NCBI GenBank assembly: GCA_000827265.1
Contig: KN834779.1
Location: forward strand, 56,033-120,032
DNA: 64,000 bases
From: Collybiopsis luxurians FD-317 M1
Taxonomy: Eukaryota; Basidiomycota; Agaricomycetes; Agaricales; Omphalotaceae
Reading direction: 5' to 3'
How positions within the stretch are numbered: position 1 is the first letter of the stretch; each line of letters opens with the position of its first letter. Below are positions 11,908 through 23,272 of this stretch, piece after piece. The notes under the pieces are model-generated. The model ran no database searches. It was not told the DNA's origin and was given only the letters and a program-made list of their open reading frames with translations. A program made the translations under genes and the position numbers.

Positions 11908-12668
11908 TCAGTGCAATGAAGATATCAAAAAGTCAACCTTGCGGCCCGTATCGGAATCTGAACGACACAAAGGGAATTTGATCCATCCTGTCTGCATCCG
12001 CCGTGTAAGTTGTGCGTTGGGTAACATGATACATTTGACCAAGCCTTCAAAAGGTCTTGATGAACATCTAGCGTTTGGAAAGAAGAAAACATACCCGACA
12101 AAATGCCTTCCGCCCATTGTCCAGGTTTGGGCCAGGGGCATACTGTAAGCGAACACAGAATGTTGATGAAAAACACGCGTTATGCGGAGTCGCCAGAGAT
12201 CCAGTGAAATAGTGCCCCATCTTCCAGGAGGAATGTCTTGGAAGAGGTAAGCAATAAATTCCACAACTCAGACGCGCACTCACTGTTTCCCGGAAACATA
12301 AAAAATACGAAGTTTCGTTGAGTGCCATCGGGCATCTGTTTAGATCTGATCATAATCGTGTCTGAAGGATTCGCATCATCGTGAGCACTTAGCATGGCAT
12401 GTCGACTGCATTCTACGCCGTCGATTTTAAGGACAGCTCCAACTGCAACGTCTCGCAAAGTGTTACGCCAGTAAACGGAAAAGCTCTACATCGGTTTTCA
12501 TTTGGCTATGTCGAGATATACACAACAATCACTGACCTTCCCGGCTTCCGAAGCGATCCACCCCGTTGCCTGCTGGAAGGAGGGGCCGTGAACACGAGAA
12601 GAGTCGTAGGTTCCCAGTGCAGCGCCGTCAACTGTTATCCAAGCACTGTATGGGCCGATTTGAAGCAT
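11908..12668 (-). CDS. DUF7918-like protein
   Basis: Exons 12537-12668, 12284-12485 and 11908-12236 join in frame to 220 residues. The N-terminus has the DUF7918 pattern: MLQIGPYSAWITVDG, then TGWIASEAGK with the first intron exactly after GK, then SFSVYWRN. The middle keeps IDG, a loop and GTQRNFVFFMF. Exon 3 begins with IPPGRWGTISLDLWRLRIT, matching the G-T-I-x-L-x-x-W strand of the family. The C-terminal 70 residues do not resemble the family's usual ending, so the last exon may be wrong or diverged. The family is common in agaricomycetes and has no known role. No signal peptide or membrane segment is seen. The gene is paralogous to the broken copy at 13667-14540. Confidence 0.65.
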
Positions 12669-12734
12669 GATTTTGATAAGTTAAGTGTGAGGGAAGAAGG
12701 AAAGAAAGATACTCGACCTCGAGTAGGGACAGCA

Positions 12735-12742
12735 TTTATATA
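12735..12742 (-). promoter_or_regulatory. TATA box of the DUF7918-like gene
   Basis: TATATAAA on the minus strand, 67 bases before the ATG. A CTCGAGTAGGG block (plus-strand reading) lies just beside it and recurs next to the TATA box of the paralog at 14595. Confidence 0.5.
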
Positions 12743-13666
12743 GCAATTGTCCACAAAGCATTCGACTCTCTTCTAGGCGTCTGTGGGTAAAAAGCTGTGG
12801 AGGTGCGAGTGGCTCTCATTGTGACTAGCGCAAGAGCCGAGTTACTTTGTGGTGAACGGCATGAAAGAGTTCATTGTAACTCAACGTATATATCAAACAA
12901 ACTGTATTAAAAAGGACGAGACACGAAAAGTTTTTCTGTAAATACATGGTTACTTTTTCCGCGTTAGATGGGTGATAACAGATCACTGGTATAACTGGCT
13001 ATTGGTTATCCAGATGCCTGAGCATGCAATGATCACTGACGGGGAAGGTCAAGCAGTAAGAGCGTGAGTGTAGCGTTCAGTCACTGTCATGCCCTTGTGA
13101 CACCTTGTTTTTACTTTTCTGTTCTTGGCGGCAACCTTTGTTCTATTCTTACTTTACAGATTCATCGCGTATGTTGCCCGAAAATCAATCACTTGAAAGG
13201 AACGGTAGGAACCCAAACAACATTCGCTTGTCCTCAAAAATTTTCAAGTATTATTTTCACCATTTGCTCTGTACTTGGATCAAAGGTATCCATCCTTCCA
13301 ACAGCTCGTTTGGCAAAATGAATCCAGTAACAGTAGTTGAGCCGGTGTCGATACAACTGTAATCAAAACGGAACCATGTCATTATCTTTCTATCGAGTAA
13401 CCATCGTACAAAACACTTGTGATGAAAACAAAGCCGTGTAATGTATCTATCATCTATCGAACAAGCATCCGTCTTTTCTCACTGTCCTTTGTCGAAACAC
13501 ACCTCCAAAAGGAAGATAGTACAATTACATTACTGCGGATCATAACCATAGCCCCCCGAATAGCCGTAGTCTCCCGAAGGTCCGGCGCCTTGCCAGTTTG
13601 TTTGCTGGTTGGCCCACTGTAGACATAAAATCAACGACCTGTGACTATAAATACTCTATTAAATGC
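12743..13666. other. Intergenic, no gene seen
   Basis: Several short open frames occur on both strands, none with splice structure or family resemblance. Nothing repetitive stands out. Confidence 0.45.
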
Positions 13667-14540
13667 TTACCCTCTGAGCGTCCGGGTCAGGTTTAACTCG
13701 AATGGGACTGGTTGGCAGAGGAATGATCCCTTTGAAGAGAAGAGTCTCTGAAACCTCGTTGGTGGTCGGGGAAATGAATTGAAATTTAAAGACAAAGCTC
13801 CCGGCTGGTAATTAAAACTGTACGACGCAAAGGGAGCTTCGTCCAACCTCTGTTTCAGCCATGTGTCTACTGGAGGCAATGCCCCTCTGCACTCCTTCCT
13901 GCCTTCCTGAACCTTCAAAGAGTCTTATTGAGCTCTTATTTTTCAAAGTAAAAGAGACCTATGTGACATAGTGCCCTACCGGGTTCTCGATTGATCGCGC
14001 ATCAGGACCCAAGATGCGTTTCTTCCTCGGAAAAGGTTGACGAGATAGGCCTTCCAGATCAAGATGGACTCGCTACAAATCAAGAGTAATGGTGCCGCGT
14101 ATCGCAGGGTTGATTACTTGGAGGAGGATAAAGAAAGTTAGTAACGATCTTCCCACTACGACGAGTACACTCACTGGACCCCCAGTCCGTCCAAAAGATA
14201 AACCCGCGACGAGTATCCTCAGACATCTGAGTGTAGCTCATTTCGACCGTGTTCGGGACTTTCCACAGAGTCAATCTTGAGAATAGCTTCGATAGCTACA
14301 TGTCCCGCTTCGTTACGCCAGAAAATGGAGAAGGGCTACAACCGTATCAAGGATTCGTCGACATCGCTGAAATGCACAATCATGTCCCACCTTTCCAGCT
14401 GTTGAGGCGATCCACCCCGGTGCACAATGCATTTTTCTGTCGAGAACGTAGGGTGATGATGAAGGCTGATAGAGTTGTGATCGGATACCGTCAACGACCA
14501 CCCAAGCGGATTGATAACCGATTCGAAGCTTGTTCTCCAT
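13667..14540 (-). pseudogene. Broken DUF7918-like paralog
   Basis: Same plan as the gene at 11908-12668. Exon 1 (start 14540) has YQSAWVVVDG and PGWIASTAGK followed at once by a GT donor; exon 2 begins PFSIFWRN and reaches LKIDSVE. There the frame must shift near 14245 to continue with TVEMSYTQMSEDTRRGFIFW, which aligns with the paralog's TIMIRSKQMPDGTQRNFVFF; about a dozen codons are also missing. In the third exon GTITLDL is followed by TAG where the intact gene has TGG (Trp). Further down, APFASYSFNYQPG matches the usual DUF7918 C-terminal strand, so the 3' end is still present. Frameshift, deletion and nonsense together make this a pseudogene. Confidence 0.65.
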
Positions 14541-14594
14541 AGTTCTTTCGAGGTAAAAGTTCTGGAGGATAGTGGACGCTCGAGTAGGGGAGGG

Positions 14595-14602
14595 TATTTA
14601 TA
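14595..14602 (-). promoter_or_regulatory. TATA box of the broken DUF7918-like copy
   Basis: TATAAATA on the minus strand, 55 bases before the ATG, next to the same CTCGAGTAGGG block as in the intact paralog. The promoter was duplicated along with the gene. Confidence 0.45.
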
Positions 14603-15411
14603 CCTACAATCATGACCTGTTTCCTAGGCCACTGGGCCTACATTTCGAAGTTGGGAGAGTATGAGTGGGTGGCCTTCCGTCTTATGTCACAATTCACGGC
14701 GGTCCTCCAACATAAGCTGAAATAGGTTGAAAACAATTTCCTTATCCCGTTCGGGTGGATACTTTCCAGCAGGTCAAAGTGATAAAGCAGGACACAGTCC
14801 GAGGAAAGGGTTTTGCAATTGTTCAGGCCTTTGACGTAAGAGTTTATAATTTTCCTGTTCATTCAGCTGTGCGAAGCCAAGTCTACGAGCCGCACAAAAA
14901 CGTGTGTGCCCAAGTCGGGAGTAGGTTTCTAAACGGGAAATGATATCAAAATGAGGAAAAAGATATATCTACTTCGCTCTCAAAACCTCCTGGAACTATG
15001 TCCTATGGGTCAATATTCACAGATGCAATTCAATTCGTACTGCGTCGATCTGATTGTTAGAATGAATCATAAGGAGGATATTTCCAGTATGTAGACAAGC
15101 GAAATTTGTTTTAGCTTTTATAGTCTTGCTTAAGATAGATTCCGCCGCTGGTTACTGAAACTTTTGGGCAGCGTTGATGAGCCGATGGTTAAGGACAAGG
15201 TGTCATGAGAGCATGACTGTGGCAAAACGCGTCCACGACACTCTGAAACCTCGCTCATCTCCTCCATTTCTGCATGCTCAGGTCTTCACAGATGCATAGT
15301 AAGCAGCTTACCTCCATCTCCTATGATTGTTGTAACATTTATCTAAATTGGAGAAAGCAGCTAGCTACCTATTTACAATCTTGATGCTGGTCATTGCTTA
15401 TACAACAGTTG
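14603..15411. other. Intergenic, no gene seen
   Basis: No coding or RNA feature recognised between the DUF7918 pseudogene and the solo LTR-like element. Confidence 0.5.
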
Positions 15412-15415
15412 ATAG

Positions 15416-16280
15416 TGACAGGTATTGGTGTGTTTAATAAAAACTACCTGGGTTCAGTTAGGCAGGTGCATTAGATGCGGTATTGTAAAGACACAAGGCA
15501 CTAACTAGGACTGTGAGTTTGTTTGGCCTTTAAAGTATTTGGTGGGTGTAATTCAGTACTGGTAAACTGTAGACTGGTCAGTACTGGTATTCGGTAACAG
15601 TAACTTGACTTGGTGGACTTTCTTTAATATATTACTTTTGGTAACTGGTAAACGTGAGCCTGAAACAACTAACCACCCTGGGACTAGCTTGCTTAGACAA
15701 TAAAAAAAACTTGACAGTGTAAAATGGTAGCTCAAACTACCAGCCTCTCGGTGGGTCTAGCTAGCTTAAACGGTATAACTTGGCTTGGACTTTGACTTTA
15801 GAACTTAAATCTAACCAACTAGTACAACTGGATTCACTGATACAGCTTGCACACAGCTCTTAGAAAGTAAGTGTAAGGTAAAACTTTATATTTGGTAGTA
15901 GGTAAAGAGTGGGGGGGAAGACTTAACTTTCTTAAGGCTAAAAATCCCCAAGTATTTATATTACAAAATTATATTACTTCCTATTTAAGCAATTTGACTC
16001 ATAACAACTCCAATTGACTCTAGCTGACTCCACTTAAAATTTTCAAAAGCTTCATTAGCCTTTATAGTATTCATGACTCATTTTGAGTCAAGTTAATTCA
16101 TTTAGAGTCATTCTGACTCATTTTAATATGACCTGAGCTCTATGAGTAAGCAGAATAATCTTAATTCTCCTACCTTATCTTATCAGAGAGCTCTCTAGAG
16201 ATCTTTACTCTCTAAAAATATTTCTAATAATTATTTAATTATTTACTGGTAATTTCTTGAAACAGGAATGGCTCCTGACA
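15416..16280 (+). mobile_element. Solo LTR-like element, copy 1
   Basis: An 865-base block that recurs at 55361-56220 with high identity along its whole length. It begins TGACAGG and ends CCTGACA, that is TG...CA with a short imperfect inverted repeat, as LTRs do. It is flanked by ATAG on both sides (15412-15415 and 16281-16284), a 4-base target duplication. No protein-coding potential is seen inside. I read it as a solo LTR left after recombination; internal retrotransposon sequence is absent on both sides. Confidence 0.75.
15995..16120 (+). promoter_or_regulatory. Four Gcn4/AP-1-type sites in the LTR-like element
   Basis: TGACTCA or TGAGTCA occurs at 15995-16001, 16074-16080, 16084-16090 and 16114-16120, with further near matches between. 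All four are kept in the second copy (55943, 56013, 56023, 56053). The heptamer is the binding consensus of fungal bZIP factors of the Gcn4 class; use as a promoter element here is inference. Confidence 0.45.
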
Positions 16281-16284
16281 ATAG

Positions 16285-18082
16285 ATTTTGAAATCTTAGG
16301 GCTTACAACTGATGCCTTGTAATCTTCCCAACAATTGAGTCAACCTTGCGCAGAATCAATATGATGTGTGCAATTCATTCCGAGTGACTTTGCTGTGTGG
16401 GTATATCTTTCTCTATTATCTCCACTCACAATCCAGAAGCAACAAGGTCTACCAAGCTTGTGTTGAGACTATGGCCCATATGTGCTGTGCTATGTATATC
16501 CCTGTTTAACTCAGGCCTGTCCTTAAGATGGAATAGAATATTGACAGCAACTTAGGGCTCCCTCAGAAGCACACAGAATTAGTGTGAACGACTGAGGGAA
16601 ATGACTAATATCTCTGCACTTAAATAATGTTTGTAGGTAATGCACAAGTTTCACCCAGGCACCTACAATTCCAAACGGAAGGAAAAAGAAATTTATGAAC
16701 TGCGGTCGCAGCGGAAGAGCACAGCGAGTGGGATGTGTAGTACTTGTGGGGCTTACACATACTCTTTATCTCAACATTGGGGACCTGGGGTATCAGTGGA
16801 ACAGAAGGAGAAATACATATTAATTATGTGAACCTGTACCAAGGAAGATCTTTGAAGTTAAAATCAAGTGCAAGTGTCTTGGAATGGCGGCACAAGGGTT
16901 AACTCCCTACGAAAGGCCTGAAAAACCTCACCCAAAACCTCAGGTAAGATGACACTCGAAAGCTAAATAAGCTGTTATAGACCATTGTATCTCGCTTTTT
17001 AATTACTGTGAATGTGCGACTCTCAGTAAAATAAAGATTCAGTGTGTGACATGTCACAATACATATGTAATGTGTGCAGTATGTGACGGTGCGTGCAGTG
17101 CATGCACCTGATGCGTGTCCGTGCGTGCCGAGGTGCGTGTCACTGTGTGATGCACCTTTCATGTTTGTAGTATTATACCTTGTAATATCCCCTAGAAATA
17201 TATAATTTCCGAAGACAGTTTGATTACCAGAGATTGAGCAGCATGATCATGACATTGCAAAAACCGTTCAGACCTTACACCCACTTTTCTGGTTTATATT
17301 GAAAAATAATGTTAATCTATTAGCAGGCCAATTATTATACACGATATATTCCCACAGGTAATAATATAATAATATTTTATATGCACGCACCGACACGCAC
17401 GGACTTGATGCGTGCACGCACCACCCACCACGGACGCGCAAAAATCACCTACCCCGAGCTTCCATGTGTAGACGAAATCTAGTCTTCTGCCTCCGTCGGC
17501 TCACCACTATTTTAAGATTTTTTGCAGCCTTTCCGTCGGCTCGATGCTACTGTCAGACTTTTCCAATGTATATGATATGACGAGATCTCCCACTCCCCGG
17601 TCTCCTGGCGATCCTTCCATTTCCGATGTTGGTAAGCTGCGTATCAGAATTAGAAAGCCGTTGTATGGAGTACAGATCTAATTTGTACTTCAGGGTCGAA
17701 TTCCTTTAAAAAATTACGGCCGCCCTCAGTCATGGACGTTCGCCTTCAGTCAAAAAATCGCGTTCTTGACGGTCCAAGCTCGCCTCGCTTTTCGGTGCTC
17801 TAACGAGTCCAATTTTGAGCATCTTGGCTGTCGTCGATTGCCCGACACCGGCGCTGTAAACTTGATGCATACATAGCGTGGAACAAAATTCATAATAACC
17901 GCCTTCCGCGACGAAAGACGCTGAATTTGGTGGATACTTTGTGTTGCTATACATTTGCTCCGCACTGTCAATTCCCCCTACACCTTCATCTGAACTCTAT
18001 TAGGATGGTAATCTCGAGGTAGATGTGTGACATGATATTCGGCTTCTGTGGAAGAACCCAGTGTCACCTTTTTCTCCAGCAG
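16285..18082. other. Gene-free spacer with a GTGCGTG-rich inverted repeat
   Basis: No gene recognised. GTGCGTG-rich sequence at about 17087-17150 is mirrored by CACGCAC-rich sequence at about 17382-17428, separated by roughly 230 bases of AT-rich DNA. The arms share GTCCGTGCGTG in opposite orientation but are imperfect. This may be an old terminal-inverted-repeat element; no clear target duplication was found. Confidence 0.35.
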
Positions 18083-18090
18083 TATAAAAG
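18083..18090 (+). promoter_or_regulatory. TATA box of the peroxygenase gene
   Basis: TATAAAAG lies 73 bases upstream of the ATG at 18156. Confidence 0.6.
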
Positions 18091-18155
18091 CTTACTCAGT
18101 ATACCTCCCAGTCTCATTCTCACAAGAAATTCACTTCTCGTTCGACTAATCACCC

Positions 18156-19205
18156 ATGAAGTTTTTGCCCTTGCCATTTATCGCCCTCGCTGTTATTGTC
18201 GGGGTGAAAGCCAGTTCTGCCAACATCGACTGGAGCGCTCACCAATGGCAAGCTCCTGGACCTAACAATTCTCGAGGCCCATGTCCTGGATTGAACACGT
18301 AGGCATTCTTGATTTTGGGACTGGATCTTGCATTCACCACTTTTTTTTTCAGATTGGCGAACCACGGGTTCCTACCCAGAAGTGGAACCAACATCACCAT
18401 TCCAATGATCCTCGATGCGATGGATGGCGAGTTTTTTCTTGATCATTAAACTTGGCCTTATCAACTAAGACTCTGTTTGTTCATAGAAGGATTTAACGTT
18501 CAGCCCATCACCATTCTGCGTGCTTCAGCAAAGCTTGGTCTCCTCACCACTGACAACATAGACAACTTTGACCTCCAGGGCTTGGCATTGTACGTATCTT
18601 TGATAATCAGCTAGCATTTGCTTGGGAGTGGACTCAGGATACCTACGTAGACATGGGACGATCGAGCACGATGCTTCCTTATCCCGAAACGACTTTGCCT
18701 TGGGCGACAATATTCACTTCAACGAGACTATTTTCACCACGCTTAACAACTCAAACCCTGGCGTTGATTATTACAACACTACGTCCGCAGGACAGGTTTT
18801 GGTACAGCGCCTCGAGGAGGACAAAATTGCCAACCCGAACTTGATCAACACGCAGAAAGAGTTCTTCGTCCGGGTCGGAGAATCTGCTTTGTATCTCAGC
18901 GTCATGGGTAATGCAACTACTGGGGTCGCACCTAAGCAGTACGTACCTTTTTGCATGGATAGCACATCACAAGGTTCCTTCGAAAAGCTGACATTTGCGT
19001 TAGATTTGTGCAGATCTTCTTCCGTGAAGAGCGTTTGCCGCTCGAAGAAGGTTGGAAACGCTCAGATGTTCCAATTGATGATGATACACTCAGTTTTGTC
19101 ACCGATGAAATTTCCAATGTGACGACCTGGGAGCCCTCCGGCGCAGTTGTTTGCCCCTGGATACACCTTCAGCCCGAAGGTCGTGTGACTCTTGTTCAAG
19201 GTTGA
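18156..19205 (+). CDS. Heme-thiolate peroxidase / unspecific peroxygenase (short type)
   Basis: Exons 18156-18298, 18353-18426, 18487-18589, 18651-18938 and 19004-19205 give 269 residues, typical of the short chloroperoxidase/UPO family (Peroxidase_2). A signal peptide spans about residues 1-19. The PCP motif (RGPCPGLNTLANHG) supplies the axial heme ligand Cys43. The EHD motif (GTIEHDASLSRND, residues 112-114) follows at the start of exon 4, then GESALYLSVMGN and IFFREERLPLEEGW, all family landmarks. Several N-glycosylation sequons (NIT, NET, NTT, NAT, NVT) fit a secreted enzyme. Such enzymes use hydrogen peroxide to oxygenate or halogenate organic substrates outside the cell. Intron 2 needs a GC donor (gcgagt) to keep GFNVQP in frame. 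No neighbouring gene suggests a pathway. Confidence 0.88.
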
Positions 19206-21148
19206 GACAGAACACTCAGTAAAGGCATGTTTGACAACCGTTGGACGTAGAATTACTTTTTTTTATGTTATCACTTTTTGCAATACCTGACCGCACGTCG
19301 GGAATATGTCCCGTAACACACATATAATGAGAGAGACATTTTCTCAATGCCTCGTCGTTTGCTTGGAAGGGAAATCTTCTCATATCATATGAGATGTCAC
19401 CAACTCGCAGCGATATGGACTCAAGAAGCTCAATGAAGGGCATGCTTGGATTGTCGGAATGAAAGAACAAATTGAAGTATAGAGACAGCGTAAATTAATC
19501 CTTGAACAGTCTGCATATGTCCCAAAATTTATGCCCGGCTATACCGACTACAAGACTGTTAAAATCATATCTGTAATCCGTAGTACTGCCACTATGAGTC
19601 TTCCCCAGTATCGATCTTCAGCTGATCCCCAAAAGGCCGCCCTCAATTGATCCAGAACGCCCCTTATATAATATCAACCATATAGTATGCTAAGAATGAA
19701 TTAATAAATGTTCACCCTGCATTAGGAAGGTGAATTTAGTGTTGCAAAGGCTTGACTTGGCACAGCACGGCATGACTTCAATCAGCTTTGGCTTGATAAT
19801 GGCACGACTTGGTCAAAAAGGGTAAACGGCTTGACTCAAGCCATAGCATGCCGTGGCTTTAATACTAATTTGGAAATTAATATGTTACAAATTGTTCCGT
19901 ACTGTTGTAGACTATCGATACACGTCCTCATGTCCGCAGGAACTGCAAAGCAATCATCAGTTAAGGTTTCCAAATACTGAAGCTCCTCCTCATGGCTAAG
20001 ACCAGCTGTAAATGTGAGGCCAACACTAGATCTCATGCCAAATTTCAAGACTTGTAATGCCTGCATCATTTTGGGGCTTAGACAATTGCAGCATTCGGTG
20101 TCAGTCTCCCCAGCAGATGAAAAAACACACTCCGAGGGGACAGATGTATCTTGTATCAGTAGGATCTGCCCATGACAGTACTGCTTCAGTGGAGGAAAGT
20201 TCTTGCTACTGCACTAGACCTTCAGCATCAGTCAGAGTGTATGTATTGACCTGATAGAGGGTAAATGAGAGATAACAGGCGAGAGAATATAAAGACCACA
20301 CTTACAGTCTCAATAAATGTATTTCTTGTATCAAGATATTGGTCATGCCCCACAGCACCTCACCTGCACACAGCTCCCTCAACTGGACACTGGTGTGCCG
20401 ACTTCACTGTCAGTAGTGTGGGTTTTGACTCATCAGGTATGGAGGAGCACCAGACCCATCACCCAAGCCCTGCAAGACCACAAGCCACAGAGTGGATACA
20501 CCTGCAAAAGGGGGCTTGGTTTTTCCCTGGTGTCTTCCCTCTCACATAGAGGGAGAAGTGTCAGGCAGTTGAACCCTCCTCCAACAGTTATCTATTTTAT
20601 TCAGGTCCCCCGACCAAGCACATCTCCATACATTTCCCTACATACATACCACAAATGTTACCCATTGCTACAACAACCCCCACAGACATTCAGAAAAGGA
20701 AAACACCCAAGGGAACGGAGCAATACTTCGAAACCATCACATTTGAATAGGATGGACTGGAAATTCGAGATTCGCGCTCGGCATAATTTCGAGGACGTCG
20801 CTTGTGTCTTTTACTCATTGTTCTTCAGTTGTAACATAAGAAACGAGTCAACAACTTATCAAAACGAAGGTTTTCAAAAGCTTGTTGTGAACAGGCGAAC
20901 GAGTTTTCCGAGCATATCCAAAGCTAGAAGGACTGTGGAAGATAGATACAGATTACTTACCGCGTTTCTGGAAAAGCCCGGCATACTCTGGGGGGAGAAA
21001 CTCAGTGACACTGACAGGACCTGAGCGTGACGAATGCGTTGGGTCACAATCATGCCACCGTGACAGCCAACTTTTTCCTTTCAACCTTGATCTCGTTGAT
21101 TATATCCCGCATACAAATTCCAGAAATTCAGTTCCAATTCGTTCACCA
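19206..21148. other. Gene-free region with transposon-like fragments
   Basis: No gene is supported. TAGTGTTGC at about 19736 followed by CTTGACTTGGC-type repeats resembles one end of a hAT-like non-autonomous element, but no matching far end was found. The 235-codon open frame at 20317-21024 has repeat-like composition and no family resemblance, and I do not accept it. The right end should hold the BTB gene promoter. Confidence 0.4.
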
Positions 21149-23272
21149 ATGGCTCAGCAACATGTACCCAAACAGATTCCGCCTCCATCGCCCAAGCTTG
21201 GAGAAGCTCAAATCGCAAACGCGCTACTTTGGAAGCCGCGGAAGCCACAAAAACCCAAGCAACAAAAACCTAAGGTTGTTAGGCCAGGAGTGACGAAATT
21301 CCGTGTCCAAAATCCTTCCAATCTTTCAGCGGAACCATCATCTTTGACCAGCAAGGTACCCGGCGCCACGGCGTCTTCCGGCGATCACAAAGAGGGTCAA
21401 CAGATAACCGGACCTCAAGGTTCGACCGAAATTCCAAGAGAACCATCAGCTGTGAACAATAAAGGAACCGTTGCCGCAGAGCCTCTTCGTGACGTTGTCA
21501 GAGACGACCAAGATTCCGAACCAATGGAACAACCTGCCTCTGCTCAAGCTACTGCTGCCCCCCCATCGATCCCCAACGGTCCTCCCCAAAGTCAAGAATT
21601 TCCTCTTTCTCCTCACGTCGCTCCAGTGCAACTCGAACCAGTTCAAGTTTCATCTCCCTCGGACGATTCCAGTGATGATGACGAACTTCCGGAACCATCT
21701 CAACTCTCGCAGCTGGTGCAGAAGACGAGGCCGACGCCGGAACACAAACTCCGGGACTGGGATGAGGAAACAGACAGTGATGATAGTTCCGAAGCGAATA
21801 ATTTGATGGTCTGTTATGCCCTTTTCCCAGTGCCTCATTTTAGTCCAATGTTTGGGTCTACAGGATGAATCTACGCAAAAGCCTGCCAAGACCCTAGAGA
21901 AGCAGCCGGAGACCGTATCGACCATCCCGAGACCGAGCCCATTGAAAAGAAATGAACCCGCATCACCCCTACAGCCCTTCGAGAGACCAACACAACGGCA
22001 CAAGGAATCCAAGCTTGATTTCAATGCTCCCGAAAACGCAAGCATAACTGTCGGAAGCCAAACTAGTTCTCGCTCGTCTGCAGACTTTCTCAGGTATCAT
22101 TTCCACGACTCGTTCTTATTCTTGGATGGAAGCGTCATCGTCCGAATCGAATCGGCGCAGTTCAAATTGCATCGAACCACGCTGGCCGAACATGGGGTGT
22201 GGTTCAGGGAGCGTTTCGAAAAAGACCCGGATGACGTTTATGGTGAGGTTCCGGTTTATGTTTTGGATGGGGTTATCGAGGAGCGCGACTTTGTCAATCT
22301 CTTGAAGGCGCTCAGAGATGCCATGTAAGTCTCCTTTTCTCTGTCAATCGTCTACCGCCGTGCTAACATCCTTTTAAATTTACGCGTAGCACCTACATCC
22401 ACCAACCTCCAGACTTGTACACACACGTCTCTATCCTCCGAGCGGCTCGCAAACTTGGCTTTGCAAAATTCGAAGCTTGGGCCGCAACGTGTCTCGAGAA
22501 GATGTTCCCTGTAGAATTGCACCCGACAACGACATCCCCGTACTCGCTATCCACGCGTCTGTCTCCCATCGATGCTACCGCCATCATACCCCTTGCGCGT
22601 GAATGTAATCTCGGAAGCGTTCTCAAGCGATTACTATGCGAACTCGTACGAACAGATGGTTTTGGGCAAACACCAGCTTCCTCAACGTCAACATCAACAT
22701 CAACATTGTGTGCTCCTCCTGCCCCTTCTCAAGGTGCAAACACCAATGACGGCGTCACTGAACCCCCGCGTCTTTCAACCAGCGATCACTTGCTTCTCGT
22801 CCAAGCACGAGAAAAGCTGATTTCGTTATGGATGTCGGTAGCATCGCCTTCTTTTCCTCCGTGTTCATCTTCCGGTACGGAGGCTGGTGATACTGCGACA
22901 TCGCCAACCTGCAAGGCACGTAACCCATTGGACGACATCAATACTTATAATCAAGTCCTGCACCGCATCCCTGCTTCCCCCAATAGCGCCAGGATGCCAT
23001 CGACAACTTCCACTGAGGCCGCAGGTACGAGCACGGACACGGAGGTACCAAAGTCGTTGTTCGTTGCATACACCAACGATCCACTCGGCGGACTGCAAAA
23101 GCTAAGTGAACTGCCTTGGGAGGGCTCCGACGTCCCGCTATCTGCAGGCACAGGTGCAGCCGCCACCCCGGGAATGGGATATTGTGCTCCGTGCGCAGCG
23201 GCACGGAGGGTGTTTTGGGACAGATGTAGGGTACAGTGGTGGGAGGTGTTTGGACGGGTGGTCGGTTGTTGA
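21149..23272 (+). CDS. BTB/POZ domain protein
   Basis: Exons 21149-21808, 21864-22324 and 22390-23272 join in frame to 667 residues. The first 295 or so residues are low complexity, rich in Pro, Ser, Gln and acidic residues (SSDDDELPE), and probably disordered. The BTB core follows: RYHFHDSFLFLDGSVIVRI, QFKLHRTTLAEHGVWFRERF, VYVLDGVIEERDFVNLLKAL, then TYIHQPPDLYTHVSILRAARKLGF over the last junction. This is the arrangement of the many agaricomycete BTB proteins. BTB domains mediate dimerisation and often recruit cullin-3 ligases; the target here is unknown. The tail after residue 470 has Ser/Thr/Pro-rich linkers and a CAPCAAARRVFWDRCRVQWWEVF end. An in-frame upstream ATG at 21005 is possible; I chose 21149 because the upstream codons look like leader sequence. 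Confidence 0.8.

Noticed and set aside
12068..12094. A fourth intron in the DUF7918-like gene (gtatgt...ctag)
   Set aside because: It would be only 27 bases long, well below the other introns here, and the frame is open without it.
19736..19870. A hAT-like element starting TAGTGTTGC
   Set aside because: Only one end is seen. No reverse-complement end or 8-base flanking duplication was found downstream.
20317..21024. 235-codon open frame on the plus strand
   Set aside because: No domain or signal, repeat-like composition in its first half, and it ends just before the BTB gene; probably chance plus transposon debris.
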